Part shown: positions 20,852 through 34,700 of the stretch, piece after piece
How positions within the stretch are numbered: the first letter of the stretch is position 1
Layout: the number at the start of each line of letters is the position of its first letter
Assembly: GCF_008831285.2 (NCBI RefSeq)
Contig: NC_045144.1
Coordinates: forward strand, 2,482,001 to 2,546,000
Length of the DNA: 64,000 bases
Source: Nymphaea colorata
Taxonomy: Eukaryota > Streptophyta > Magnoliopsida > Nymphaeales > Nymphaeaceae
Direction of reading: 5' to 3'
Made by a program: the position numbers and the translations under genes
Notes under the pieces: model-generated
Database searches by the model: none
The model's input: only the letters and a program-made list of their open reading frames with translations
Told to the model about the DNA's origin: nothing

Positions 20852-23800
20852 GTTAGCAACATGCAATCCGAGGTATTATGGTAGCAACATGCAATCAGAT
20901 CATGGAGCAACGATGGAGATGTTATGAGTTCGTCAAGACTTCAAGGTGCATATGTCTAGTTGTGTCTATCTTTTTCTTTATCTTTATTGCTTCTAGCATG
21001 CATAATATGTAGTTAGGCCTAAACATAGGGGTATAGCTGATGACAATAATATTTTAAATATGGGGGAGGAGACAAAATCTCCTCAAAAACTATGGTCTGA
21101 TTTTTATTTTCTTAAAAATCCACTAAATGAAAAGATCAATTTTAACTTGGTACGGAGTGTGTAGGATTCAACATGTTTTTAAAAACTTTGAAGTCTCGTG
21201 TGGAAATTTTTTAAAACTAATACACAACACATGATTCTTTACGTGAAACTCAAAGGGATGAGAGCATATGCTTAAATATGAATAAATGTGTTTGTTTGGC
21301 ATTGTAACACTCAAAAAAAAGGAGTAGATACATGTGAAGAAGAGAGCTCGTGGTATATCATTGTTTTCAACGTTTTCAAATGCAATTAGATGAAGCAAGG
21401 CATTGAACCTATCATGAAATGAGAGCATAAGCTATAGGATCAAAATTGTACGGTATATATTATGGATGAAAAAAAATAGAAAAGCAGAAATAACAAGTAT
21501 ACCAATAAACAAAAACATGAAAAATAAAAAACTATTAACATTCATCTTCCAAGTCATGTTTTGTTGGACAAGAAAACGATGATACAACTAAACCCATTAA
21601 AAACCTTCACATAAGCCTGGATCTCACATTCAAGTGTGAAATAATAATGAATGTATTCTTACATGTCTAAACTTGCATTACATGAAAGCCTTGCAATGTC
21701 CTAGCCCTTTTTAGTTGTAGAAAGTTTTTAACAATTGCTTGCTTGCTTATGGACCCAACTGTTTGGGCTATTCAATAGTATGAAGTATGATGATAATATA
21801 TCTCTACAATTTTGGACATGAGAATTATGACCTTAAGATCATTATACCTCATATCCTCAGTAAACTAGTGTACAATAAGATGGTTGCAATAAATGTATTT
21901 CCACACAAGTAAACAACCAAAGGTTCTGCTTTTACTAAGTTACTGACAACAAGCAAGGTATAAATTGATCAAAATGATATATGTATAGGACAAAAAATGT
22001 CTTCCACTCTCAAAAACCTGAAAAGTGTATGAAATAAAGGGTATTTAACTTAATAGACTTTACATACCTCTAATGTGAGCATCTTATAGATACTATCACC
22101 CAAGCCCTTAAATAATAAAATGGGTCCACTCTTGTTTCCTTTAGTTATGAAGTTAAAAATGACATCCATAAGTACTTGAAGAAAATGACGTACAAAAGAA
22201 CCAACTACTTCCCCAAATCAATGTACCTTAATTTTAGCAAGCTTGCCCATGCAACTGTGGGATTCTCAATGTTCAGTTGCAAATTTATGTTGAGCTTGTT
22301 TTGACACTCAGGCCATGAAACACATAGAGACAAAATAGGGAAAATTGGTGGCAAAATAGAACATTGTTAATTGAGAGAGAGAGAGAGAGAGAGAGAGATA
22401 GAAGGGAGGTGAGGGGAGAGACAAATCATGACGATAAGAATAGAGAAGAAACAGATAGCCATAACAACTGAATCACCAACAATGTGAATGAGAGAGAAAG
22501 AGGGTTTTGGGGTCCAAGGGGCAAAAGAGTTTTTATTTTTATGGTGAAAATATAAAGGAAAATTAATTATATTTATTTTAAAAAAAAATATGCACGAGAT
22601 GTAAACTCTAGGCATCAATTCAAGGAAGCATACACCTGTGGATAGGAGCACCTCACCTTCCAACTTAAGGTGTTTTAGTGAAAAAAAAAAGTGTTGATGC
22701 ATATGCTTCATGCTCAAAGCATATATTAGGTATTCTCGAGTAGTGGAATGAGGTTTAACACAATAAGACTATACATAACCACAAATTTTTCAGGACCGAT
22801 AGCATTGTGAAAGAGAATGAAGTGGACCCTACAGTTGTTTATAAGCGTAGTAGCTGAAGTTGAAATATTATATTGTCTAGACTCTATAGTATTATTTAAG
22901 CTTCGTAAGTCAAGTTGAAGTCATGTTTAGTTTAAAGGTGAAGGGTGCCCAAAAGTGAAAATGAATTACTGAAAAGAAAAAATTCTCTATTTAGAATGTG
23001 AAGTTAAAAATCTGTGCAGAATTATATAAGCACAAATTGAAGGAGAAAAATGATATTGTACTTGATTTCCTAAGAATGAAGTGTAAATTATTGCAAATTT
23101 TAAAAACATATAAAAAAAATTGTGTGCCATAGATATATAGATTTTTGGTACAATTAATGAATACAATCGCATAAAATCAAATGGACTTGTATCTATGAAT
23201 TGTCTAATGATTTTCTAAAAAGATTATAGAGATTGATGTTTGTGAGTGTCATCTCTAAAATCCTTGATGGGATCTTGCTTGTCCACTAATGAGAAACCCA
23301 ATAGTTTAAGAACATGTTGAATATGCTTAAATTGTGATTTTGAGAAAGTGATTTAGGCTAATTAAGATGTTGTAAAGTAGGTTTTGCAGTGCTTCTAGTT
23401 TGTTTAATTAGTTTCTTTTTGTTTTGCATAGTCTTAGTATTTCTTGAGGACTAATGACAACTAAGTATAATGGATTTTGATGATAGATGAGACATACTAT
23501 TTTTAAACACATTTTCATGTGTTTTTAATGTCTTTTATTATAGAACTTCCCCCTCAGTGGCCATGATTGCACTGAGGGAGGTTTCGTGAAGCTTGGATTT
23601 GAATTTGAGAAAAAACATGGAGTAAATAGACAAATCAAAGGAAAATATGTGAGAACAGGGCCTTTAGGGGCAAAATCATCATTTTTTTACAGAAAACACT
23701 TCAATTTTGTCCCCAAATTCTATCCTAGACTTGGATCCATATCCTGAGGAGTCAAGCCAATATCCCAAATGTGCCATTTATGATTATGTCTTAAAATCTT

Positions 23801-25000
23801 ATAGAAAATAGTTTTAGCAAAACCTATGATTTTAAGAGGCAGAACTAGGGCTTGATTTTTCACTGTAATAGATGTTTAGGTGGTTGTACAACTCATGTCC
23901 ACCTTGAGAGGAAACTCAAAACCCTTGATCTTGCAGGTCTTTCAAGAATATCCTTTGCATCATTCCTTAGAGAAGGAAAACATCTTCTCTCTATTCTTTT
24001 TTTTTTCCTTGACTACGATCCATGGACCTTAGAGGTTGAAAATATGGAAGATTTCTTCCTTGAATTTGTAAAGAGAAGGTTTTTCTATTGATCAAGATTG
24101 GAGAGCATCAGTCTTTTCAACCAATTCTGAAATATCCTTCTTGTTTGGATTATAGGACTTGCATCCACCCCACCTAGGGTTTTTGCATTGTAGTTAGGTA
24201 GGCATATTTGCTTTTGGTTCCTACATGTTTCATGTCATATGTGCATGTATTGGGGCAGATTTCCATTGGTTAATTTACTCATAATTTAAGAATCTCATGG
24301 CCAATGGCCTATGTATCCAACTGACGGGAAAGATAGATCCAGTCACTTGTTGGCTGGATTCTTCACAAAAACAAGTTTCTTTTTCTTTCCAGCTAACAAA
24401 GGTTTGGTTCATATGAGTCGTCTTTATTTTACTGGTTTTTTCCATCTTAGTATTAGGCATTCAATCCCAAGGAGTATATTAGGAGTATAATTACTAGCAA
24501 TTTGATTGGAAGGTACACCCTTTTAAATTTACTTTCTTCAATCAAAACTTCATTTTTCCACCTTTGCTATGTTGTTTGGGATGAACATATGTCATATAGA
24601 GATGCTTCTAGGGTCAGCTTATGCATCGGTCCATATTTGATTATCCTTTGAAATCAATTTCTATCTTGAACAATTATGTTGCCATATCATCTATGCTTTT
24701 AGGAGCCAGCTGAGTGGTGGTGATCTCATTTCATGGTTAATTTTTTAATATTGAATCATGTTCTTTCTATTATTTGTGTCTCTCACCTCTATAAGTGTGT
24801 TATAGATCAGGAATATGTTAAGTTTAGAGATCTCTCATAGCTTTATGCCAAAAAGTTTTCTTTTATCATTGTCATGTGGGCTTTCCTCTCCTTAACATAA
24901 CGTTAGTGCTTAGACCTCGTACTCCCAATGATCCAATGGTTGGATAACCCCACTCATATGGGAGATTACAAATGTCTATCTAGTCAAACTTGGATCAAAT
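20852..25000. other. AT-rich intergenic DNA, probably decayed retrotransposon
   Basis: No gene recognised. A (GA)n run lies at 22372-22398. The stretch at 20930-21090 (with ATGGGGGAGGAGAC) resembles gypsy 3' sequence in texture only. Short open frames have no recognisable similarity. Confidence 0.35.
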
Positions 25001-28000
25001 AATACCCAACACAGTCTAGAGGATAGGTATGAAAGAACATGCATGTGAATGATTCATGGCATCCAAACTAAACAGGAGAGGTAGGAAATTTAAAATAAGG
25101 AGAAGAAAGAAGATACTCTTAGCATAGGCCAAAAGTTGCAATAGTTGGACTTGAGGAGAGTTGGGGTTTGGCAGCTGAATGTTGGACAAACTAGGTGGGT
25201 CCCAAGGGTTTAAATGCCCTTGATATGGTTTGTAGTGCTTAGGAGCTCTGGGGTTCGTAGATTGACTAGTGGTTGGACTTAATTTAGCCTTGGTTGGTCG
25301 TGCGTTGAGCAGATGCCCATCATGTGGGCCAAGGAAATCTGTGTGTGGGCATGCCCTCAGGGGAAGACGTGGTTGGGGCCATGGGTTGGCAACGTAAGCA
25401 TGATAAAATGAATGCCAAGGGTGACCAGCTTTGCAAAGATGGTGTATTCCCAGTTGGATTCCCGTAGTTTCTACTCCTCTAAACTGCAAACGGTGGCATA
25501 TACGACACTCAAGTTGGAATAAGCAGCCTTGGACCCTGGGGGTGGGTTGAAAGGAGTGGCTTCACCTCCACCTCTCGTGCAGCACCAAGGGTGACCATGG
25601 TCCATAACATGAGTTAAAGAGTTCGGAGCCTTCGCAACATTTAGGCCACCATGACTAGAGACAATGGCTCTATGGGTCTAGGGTTGGTCTTGGGATGCTA
25701 GCAAGGGGGTAGAACGTAGGGCCAATGCTAGTCAAGCTGCCTAGGCTACGTTTAGGCAATAGACTGGGAAAAAATAATTCAGAGGAGACTCATTGAATGT
25801 CGGTGGGCTTGGGATGGATATAATATTTGATGTTTAGGTCTTATATTGAAGGGGGAACCTTACAAACTTAACACTTAGATATCTTCTCTATGTTGGTTAG
25901 CTTGTTGTTGGTTTGACAGGGATTTGGATTGATTTTTACTTCATCACATTTGGTTTTAATCTTGTCACCCTGTTTTGAACTCTTATCCAACATATGGTTC
26001 AGCTTTGAAATGTTGAATAAAATATTCCCTCTCTATCTCACCCGTTCTTTTTCTTGTATCAAAGACCATAAATTTGTGTTTATAGATGAACTAACTTTGG
26101 TTATAGTAAAATCTTGTTACACAAAGAAAGAGGGTGAACAAAAAAGTAGTAGGTAAACAAAAGTTCAAGGAACTCCTACTTCAAAAATAGGGGAAACTTC
26201 AATTGGTTCTTAAAGTGGGTGTTCTCTTAGTCATTGGAAAGGCAGCTGAGACTACAATCTACCACCTCCAAAAGTGCCTCCATTGCTTCCACCTATAATG
26301 TCATAAGGGTGGAATTATTGTCATCATGTTGCTGCATTTGCTGTGAGGAAAAGGAACAATAATATGGTGTTGGTGGTACATAGACAAACAACATAGCAAC
26401 TGATCTTTGCTCCACAATCAAAATGCATAAGTGCTCCACATCAATGACATAGCAAGCGATTGATCCCCCAAAAGACAAAAAAACTAAAACCTTCTTCACT
26501 GAGTAATTCAATTCCAAATCATTGATGGAGTAAATCGAAGCATAAAAGGAAACAATGCAACAAATCATTGGCCCCATTAAGACTTCAAAAATATAGTATG
26601 TATATTTGTTGATGACAAAGTTCCCACGAAGTGGTTACTTCATCGTCCTCCTCCACACGAAAGATAGAGGGACAGGGTCTGCTGGCATTGACAACACTCA
26701 TTCTCCTAGAGGTAAAAGGGCATATGTGATTGATGCTTATACTATTGATGACAATAACATTTAGAAAGTCAAGAAAGAGTGGCTTTGTAATAGGATCTTG
26801 TTGATGGGCATGAGGCTGGTAGGTGAGTAGGGTCAGCATCATGCAGTGAGAAGCCAAGAAGGCATATTGAAGTTTCAGTGGGATTCACATGGCTTGAGGA
26901 GGTGGGGTCAATGGAACTCCAAGTATAGTTTGCTCCCCTAGAATCAAGTTTCTGGCATGTAAATTACAGGATCATGAATCTAGAATTACTTGAATTGAGA
27001 AGAGAATGTCATTTATTGAAATAAGACCATGTATGTTTTGAGTGGACGAGCTTTTCCAAAATCAAGACCTACTGCTTCATGGATCTGCATGGAGAGAATT
27101 TGGAAATGTTCGAATGTAATATCCTTTTTTACTTTTATAAAAATTCATGTGGCAACAATGTAGTTGTTTTAAAAGTATTTTGAGTTTTTTTGAAATTTCT
27201 TGAAAATTGTAGGGTGCTTTCAATAAACCACATAAACATCATGTGATCGCTCGTTTTCTTAATTTTGTCTTTTTCTCTCTCTTTGTCTCTATTGATGTTC
27301 GTTTTTTCAGTTGATTCCTTTAATTATTCTTTTCAACCAATGTTCTAGTGTTGACAAATATGTTTTGAGTTCCGAAAATTGTGGTGACAGAATCACCATT
27401 GTTGTTTCATCACATTTTTTGATTTGAAAAGTGAATTTTTCACTCTTTGCTCAATGATTTGAGCGTTTTATCATACCCTTCATCTTTGTGGCCTATTCGG
27501 CCACAAGGACATGTCAGAGCAAGGAAACATAGGCAGCAACCATTACTTTAGGTTAGAGGAGAAGACCCAATCATAGAGCATGTGAGTTTCTAGTGGGGTA
27601 GAGAAGACAATGGTGCAGTTGGTATGTTAGTCGTGCAAATGCAAGTGGGTTTTCCGGAAGGCCATTCACCATGGGTTGGTTGAAAGGTCATTTTTCTTTC
27701 TCTTCCTCCTCCTCTTCATCCTTCTACATTTCTTTTTTGCTTCTTTCTCCTTATTCTTCATTCCCCATCATTTAGTTTTTCCCCATTTTTCTCCCCTCCT
27801 TCCTTGGTTTTTCCTTCTTCTTCTTTCTCTATTTTTTCCCTTCCTTTCCTTTTCTTCTTCTTCATATTTTCTTTAACACTTTGTTATTCTGAAATTCAAT
27901 TTTTTATGTAGGAAAAAATATGAAAAAGAGAGGAGAGGAATAGCCATAGTTAAAAGTGAACACTTCATGACAATGATAGGCTTGTGCTGCTAGAGGAGCA

Positions 28001-28600
28001 GCCACTAGCGGAGAGGTGTGGGAGGAGCTGATAGTGGTGTCGTTTGATGCACTGTCTCTCTAATGGGCAAATTTTTCACCATTGGATTCTTGTCTCACAC
28101 CTCGGGGTGGGACGACGAATTCTGAAGTTTTTAGCAATGTCCCTTTTTCCTTCCTCTGTTTGATGAACTAGGATGGATTTCAAACTTTTGAAAATTATTT
28201 CTTGCTGTATAGTGTATTTTCGAGAAAGCAAATGTGATGTTTTGCAGAGCCAATTCAAGGAGTAAGAAAGATAGTTCTGAAAAACTAGATTCAAAGAGAC
28301 AAGCACCGCGTGGACAAAAAAACAAAGAAAAAACATGTCAGTTAATTTCAAAATTGGAGGATGAAATTTTTTTATTTTATGTTATAGGTCAAAGCCATTT
28401 ACTTCGCTATATAGGCCATTAACGTTTTCTGTCCAAAATGATTATTTGTGAACTAATTTGCTAACTAAGCAATGTATTTTTATTCTTCAAAAATTGAGCA
28501 TAATATTTTGTAAATCCCACAAATCTTGGTAGTATTTTGTAATTTTTCATACCTTTAAACTCTATACTAGATTCTTCATATTGTATATTCTAGAAATAGC
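25001..28600. other. Intergenic DNA with no recognised gene
   Basis: The longest frame, minus strand 25489-25016 (157 codons), is Pro/His/Leu-rich and contains HHLCKAGHPWHSF, which faintly recalls a retroviral-type zinc knuckle but lacks the full CCHC pattern. 27676-27876 is a pyrimidine-rich run that gives a false hydrophobic frame. Nothing else supported. Confidence 0.35.
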
Positions 28601-28639
28601 TAAATTGCTTTCTTTGTTGTGTGTGTCTCATGCTTAAGT

Positions 28640-28735
28640 AGGAAAGGGGCTAGGTCTCCCCTTGCATTAACTTTGCAAGTGAAGACCCAAGATCGAGTTC
28701 CCTTGGACCAAGTGGCACCACCTTCACTTTTTTAC
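28640..28735 (+). repeat. Possible tRNA-derived SINE head
   Basis: TGCTTAAGTAGG resembles an RNA polymerase III box A and GATCGAGTTCCC a box B, about 55 bp apart, ending near a T-run. No second copy or target duplication was found in the window, so this is only a possibility. Confidence 0.22.
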
Positions 28736-28829
28736 TTATTTTGGTTTTTATTTTGATACTTGTTTAGAGTATAAATTACCTAATAAGGCATTTTATTAGA
28801 TGTAGGAATCATATATGTATTGTTAGTTG

Positions 28830-29520
28830 TAACAACTCAGCCCATTCCCACACTAAGCTTAGACTTCTAGTTTGACGAGTCCTAACCAGCCCCTTAGTAC
28901 TTTCAATTTTAGCTCCAAAAAATGCTAGGAACTAGACAACCAATCACTTAACAACTCCCTTTATCCGTCCAAACATTTTTCACAATCTTAGATACAAAAC
29001 TAAACTTCGAAAGTATGTTGTAATAATACACATTCCTTAATGTACATGTGTTCGTGCAATGACCCAACTCACTCCTACACCATGCAGAAGCTCCTGATTC
29101 GATAGATCTGAACCCATCCCCTAGCAGTTTTCCTTCTAGCCTAAAAAACATTAGGAACCATGACAACCAATTACTTAATAATTAATTTCATTTATAAGTC
29201 CCACAAGATTTTTCACAATCTTAGATATAAAACTAAACTTTGAAAGCAAGGTGCTACAATCCACCCCCCTTAATTCACATGTGTTCGTGCATGTGAGACC
29301 TTAGGTCCCAGTGTACTTATGATATCACTATTTCTCACTTTCATAATGGGCTCGGGCTCTTGATCTGATGGATCCTACCCCGTTCCCTAGCAGTTTTGGT
29401 TCCAACCAAAAAATGTTAAGAATCAGTACAAGTAATCACTTAACAACCAACTTTATAAATCTCCCAAGATTCTTCACAATCTTAGTTATAGGACTAAATT
29501 TTTAAAGTGGGGTGTCACAT
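28830..29520. repeat. Three diverged tandem repeats of about 215 bp
   Basis: Units at about 28830-29045, 29050-29270 and 29340-29520. Each has the order CCCTAGCAGTTTT..., ACAACCAATCACTTAA..., TTCACAATCTTAGATA..., AAACTAAACTTTGAAAG..., and a GTGCTACAAT-like end. The third is the most diverged. A related single block lies in intron 1 of the OPCL1-like gene (about 40410-40545). Confidence 0.75.
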
Positions 29521-30880
29521 TAGTGGCCCTATGAAAGTTTGGTATCATTTCTGGCTCATTTTAGGTTATGTCTTAGTGAAATTATGTTTGGTATAAATAT
29601 GAATATACATCCATGTATGGTTTTTTGCATATTATTTTGTTTAGTTGTTTAAAAATAATAAATTTTTATACTTACGAAAAGTTTTCAATTATAAATTTTT
29701 TATTTTTTTCATTTCCTAAAGGCAATTGGCTAGTGCCTTCCGGTTTTTAAACAATAAAATAAAGCTTTCACTTTTGGATGAGCAGGAGATTAACACAAAG
29801 TTGTCAAATGTGATAAGGCAAGGCAAGATGTTCATCCTCTAGTGAGGTGAGGCAAGACAAGGTGCTAATTGAAGTGTAAGCTTTATAAACAATTTTTTGA
29901 ATTATATAATATTTATAAAATGATGACATGTTTGAAAAAAATAACTAAAATAATAACCATATCAATAAGGAACAATACACAACACATGTAAATCGTGTAA
30001 ATCCAAATAGATACAATGTTTGCCTACATAATTGGCATATGGCTCGACCTATCACAGTGTTAGCAATATAAAAATGCTTGCATAATTGGTGCACACTACT
30101 AACATTCAAAAATGAATAACCAAAACTATGAATAACAAGATTGAGATGATAATATCAACCAAGAGAAAAAGCAAATAGCAAGTATTGGTGAACAATAATA
30201 TAAGCATATGAGTGCAATAAGGATAAAGCAGAATCTAATGAAAGATGGTAAAGCAGACTCTTCTTGTTTGACAATGCATTCATCATATGAATCAATAGTA
30301 TCAACACAATGGATCTTAAGCATTTTTCTTTCTCACTTCTCTTTTATTCAACTTCATATTATACATGACAAAAACTAAAAAGTTAAATTTTCCCCTCAAG
30401 GTGATTTCTTCTTTTTATATGTATCTATCATGCAATTGCATAAGTTAATCATTTAACAAGTATAAAAAACATGTGAATGGTAACACAATAAATGATTTGA
30501 AAGTTTTATTTATTTACCAAAGAGAATGAGCTCCAATTACTTTCACATCATGATGTAATAAATGTAAGATTGATAATTCTCACAGCAAAATTCTTCAATT
30601 ATTTTGTATCATTGCCAAATATATTCCACCACTCAATTGACAAAAGTACGTAAAAAGAATAATTTATATTATATCATTTGATCCAATCATAAATTCATAA
30701 TTCAGAACAATGAAAAAATAGTGTATGATGATATTTTCTCTTTTTTTGTTTCAATTGCTAATGATTTGCCAAACTCACTAACTTCATTATCATATGAATC
30801 AAGTTGAATTAGAATATTGCATCATTCTTTTATAGTAGACACTATAGTTTCCAAGCACTTCATTAACTCAACCTTTATTC

Positions 30881-31195
30881 TTATATCTTTAAGGACATCA
30901 TCATTATCATAATGAAAATGTGGACATCATCTTTGAGGACATCATTGTCCATATTGTAAGCTATTTCTTCTTCTGTTTTCTTCATATAATTATGCATAAA
31001 TGCCATAATTGATTTTTCATTTGAATCAACAACTCTCAATGCTTTCTCTGAAGGTAGCATGATGTGAAAAATATATGAAATTGTCTTAAAAAATATTTCA
31101 GCTTGAGTAACAATACACATTACCTCTTTACCTTTAGGTTTTTTAGTATAATAACAACTACCTTGAAATTCTGTAAATAAAAACATATTTTTCAA
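30881..31195 (-). pseudogene. hAT transposase fragment, left arm
   Basis: A 104-codon frame with FQGSCYYTKKPKGKEVMCIV, ALRVVDSNEKSIMAFMHNYM and KKTEEEIAYN. This matches the middle of plant hAT transposases of the DUF659 type (the segment with a conserved VLRLVDGDEKP-like block). No start or catalytic context remains. The same fragment is repeated in the right arm on the other strand. Confidence 0.75.
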
Positions 31196-31385
31196 TGCTC
31201 ATTTGTTTATATGTGTACTCTGCATAATAGGATAAGAAGTAGCAAAATGTGTAATAGCAGGTCGTAGAAGTTTCTTACTAGTGAAAACATATTCTTCAAT
31301 GCGATTCTGTTTATGTGAATACTCTCCCTAGTAGAATAAGAAATAGCAAAATGTGTAGCAGCAAGTGAAGTTCCTTACCAGTGAT
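31190..31385. repeat. Tandem duplication at the centre of the hAT inverted repeat
   Basis: Two units of about 95-100 bp. Both contain CAATGC...TTGTTTAT/CTGTTTAT, a GGATAAGAAGTAGCAAAATG-like block, and TTCCTTAC/TTTCTTAC with AGTGA at the end. Confidence 0.7.
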
Positions 31386-31463
31386 TGAAAAAACAAATGT
31401 TGTACAAATGGTAATGAACTTCTACGACTTGCTGTTACACGTTTTGTTACTTCTTATCTTCTT

Positions 31464-31709
31464 ATGCAGAGTATTCACACAAACAAAAAGGCATTGAAAA
31501 ATATGTTTTTATCTTCAAAATTTCAAGGTAGTGATCATTATGCTAAAAATCCTAAAAGTGAAGAGATAATGTGTATTGTTACTCAAAACGAGAGGTTTTG
31601 GAAGCCAATTTCATGTATTATTAAATTCACATTACATTTGTTGAAGGTATTGAGAGTTGTTGTTTCAGATGAAAAAACAATTATGAGATTTTTGTATAAT
31701 CAGATATAA
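31464..31709 (+). pseudogene. hAT transposase fragment, right arm
   Basis: An 81-codon frame with MFLSSKFQGSDHYAKNPK, IMCIVTQNERFWKPISCI and VLRVVVSDEKTIMRFLYN. It is the inverted partner of 30881-31195. A stop follows the homologous YNQI position. The hAT middle-domain pattern is clear, but the gene is dead. Confidence 0.75.
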
Positions 31710-34700
31710 GTGGCAAAAGAAGAATTAGTTTATAATGAAGACAATGATTAGAAAAAATACATATAAAATTGAAAAATAATTGATAACAAGTGAGATAATC
31801 AAAAGCATCATCATCTATATGCTGCAAGGTATAATTTGAACTCACACTTTCATTACGATGATGATACCTTAAAGATAAAAGAACAAAGGCATGGTTAATG
31901 TAATATTTGGAAACGATGGTGTCTATTGTAGAAGAATGATATGATATTCTAGTTTAACTTGATATTCTAGCTTGGTGGATCATTGGCAATTGAAACAAGA
32001 AAGAAATCATATTGATACACTTTTTCTTCATTGTTTTGATAAATATGATAAAGTTATGATTGGATCAAATCAGGTCATTAAACTATTCTTTTTATTTACA
32101 TTTGTTAGTTGACTGTGAAATACATTTTGTGATGATACAAAATAACTAAAAAATTTTGCGGTAAGAATTCTTAATCTTACATTTAGTACATCATGATGTG
32201 AAATAATTGGAGCGCATTCTCTCTGGTAAATAATTGGAACTTTCAAATCATTTATTGGGTTGCCATTCAAATGTTTTTTATAATTGTTAGATGATTAGTT
32301 TATACAATTATTGAAAGGTACACACAATAAGAAGAAATTGCCTTGATAAGTAAAAATTTAACTATTTGGTTTTTATCATGTATAATATAAAGTTAAATAA
32401 AAGAGAAATGATGAGAAAAAAAGTGCTCAAGATCCATTTGTGTGTTGATACTATTGACTAAGATGATGCAGGAGTTGTCAAACAAGAAGATTTTGCATTA
32501 CCACTTTTGTTAAATGATTCTCGGCTGCATTCTTCTTTCGACATAAAAGACATTAATGTTCATCCTTTTGAAGATATATCAAGGTCTATAAAAAAGCGTA
32601 AAAAAAAATAACTTCTTAAAGAAAAAAGTGTTGACAAAGGTGTGCTATATATTTGTAAGGTTTTAAAAAAAAACTGCCCTTCTTTACGAAATGTTATATT
32701 TTTGTTATTTGTGTAAAAGTAAAGCAATTCTAGAAGATTGAAAACATGAGAGTTTGATGATAAAGAAACTAAAGAAAAAGATGAACCTATCTAATATATG
32801 GATTATTTAAATGAAGATCAGTTGTCCTCCATTAAAAAAGATGATAATGATGAAGATATAATTGAACAATAGTTCTCAAAAGACATTTGAACTTTGTTAA
32901 AAATCGTTTGGTAATTGCAAAACTTATATTACTTTTTGTAATTTTTGTACATATACATATTTCAATATGCTTATATTATTGTTCACCAATACTTGTTATT
33001 TACTTGTTCTCTTGATTGATATTATCATCTTAACCTTGTTTTTTGTAGTTTTGGTTATTATTTATTTGTGAATGTTAGTAGTGCACAATCAATTTTCTTT
33101 GTTCATATATTTCATTAGTAGGAGAGGTCGTGTTATGCACCAACTAAGGAAACATTTTTTACACTGCTCACATTAGGACAGGTCGAACCATACGCCAATT
33201 AAGTAGGCAAACCTTGCATATGTTTGGTTTTACAAATTACTGTAGTCTGTATATGTTGTGTATTATTCTTTATTGATATGCTTAGTATTTAAGTTATTTG
33301 TTTTAATTTTGTCATTATTTTTATAAAATATTATATAATTCACAAATTTGTCCAGCAAGTTTACTCTTCAATCAATACCTTGCCTCGCCTTACGAGCGGC
33401 TTAATGTCTCGCCTTGCCTTGTCGCCTTTTACGACTTTAGTCCATGGGTCAGCTTTGAACCCAAACATGAGCCATTTAGAACAACTTTGATCCTAATTAG
33501 AATTTAATAAGAAAAAGTAGTGATTAACATACTCAACTTTTTAATATTTGTACTAAAAAATCACATTGGATGGTAATTTTGCATCATGTTATTAAGAATT
33601 TTTGAACATCTAAAAAAACACTCTTATTTTTAATCTACGACTTCTTCCAAACCTAGTCATAAAATTTTGGAATTTAAAGTTATCTGTAAATTACAAATTT
33701 GGTTTAGTATAATTGTACATTTAACTAAAAAGCACATATATTTTTCTATTTGGTCAAAAACTTAATGTCGTTCATAAAAAACAAATGAAAGTTTTGAAAA
33801 ATTTTTTATTGTCAAATTAGGATATAATACTTAGAGCACATTCAGTTACTATGTAACTTTAATTGGAGAAAAATACCATGCCATATTTAAAATTATTTTT
33901 ATATCAAAGTTAAGTTTTTTGAATTTAAAAATTGGATTTAAAAATGGCTTCATGACCAAATTTGAAACTACTTAAGGTTTACATTTTGAACTTATCTACA
34001 CTTTAGAAATAAAAAAAAATTAATTGCATTGTTACTTTTTCAATTATTAATTTCAATTCCCATGACGCTAATTATGTATGTTTTATAGGATAAAATGCAG
34101 TACTAATATATATGAAGATACACTCACTCCTTCTAGGCGCTGATAGGGGGTGGCTTTGGCTTTCATCAGGCACTAGGGTTGCCTCTCGCTCTCCCTTAAG
34201 AAATTTTTTTTTCTTAATTTTAACTTACATTTGCAACTTTTAGTGAAACCGGAGATTCTGTCTTAAAATTCATTGAGTAACAAATTTGTCTCAAAAGGTA
34301 TAGCATAGCTAGCTGAATTAAGATCACCTATAAAAATATATTTAGGAATGTAAGTATGTCATATTTGTATTGGATATGTTACCGAACCATTCCAAGAAAA
34401 AAATCAGATTAAAAAATATTACCCAAATAAAAATTTGGGTCGTTTAGATTTAAGAAATAACATATGGTCCGATTTTAATTCATATTAGATTTAGTTTTAA
34501 ATAAATATCTTTTCTCCAATGCCCTTACATTTTGAAAGTCAGTTAGATTTGGTTTAAAATTAGGATTTGAATTCAGATGCGAATTTTTAAGTATCAGATT
34601 GTAAAAATAGATTTATAACTTAGATTTGGATATGATTTTTCTTATTCGGAACCAAATTGTTTTCCTAAAGAGGGCCCCTTGCCTCGGGTGGGCCATATCC

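Larger units (their letters stand above)
29797..33438. mobile_element. Inverted-repeat hAT derivative with head-to-head transposase fragments
   Basis: The ends are inverted copies: AAAGTTGTCAAATGTGATAA at the left and the reverse complement of AAAGTCGTAAAAGGCGACAA at the right, each running on into a GGCAAGGC-rich block. The inverted similarity continues almost to the centre near 31390-31410; for example ACATCATGATGT pairs at 30545 and 32188. The right arm is some 400 bp longer. Both arms carry the same hAT transposase piece in opposite directions. Arms look moderately diverged, so the structure is old. No 8-bp target duplication was found. Confidence 0.8.

Noticed and set aside
25016-25489. 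157-codon minus-strand frame as a possible gag protein
   Set aside because: Only one weak Cys/His cluster; the CCHC pattern is incomplete and no pol sequence is nearby.
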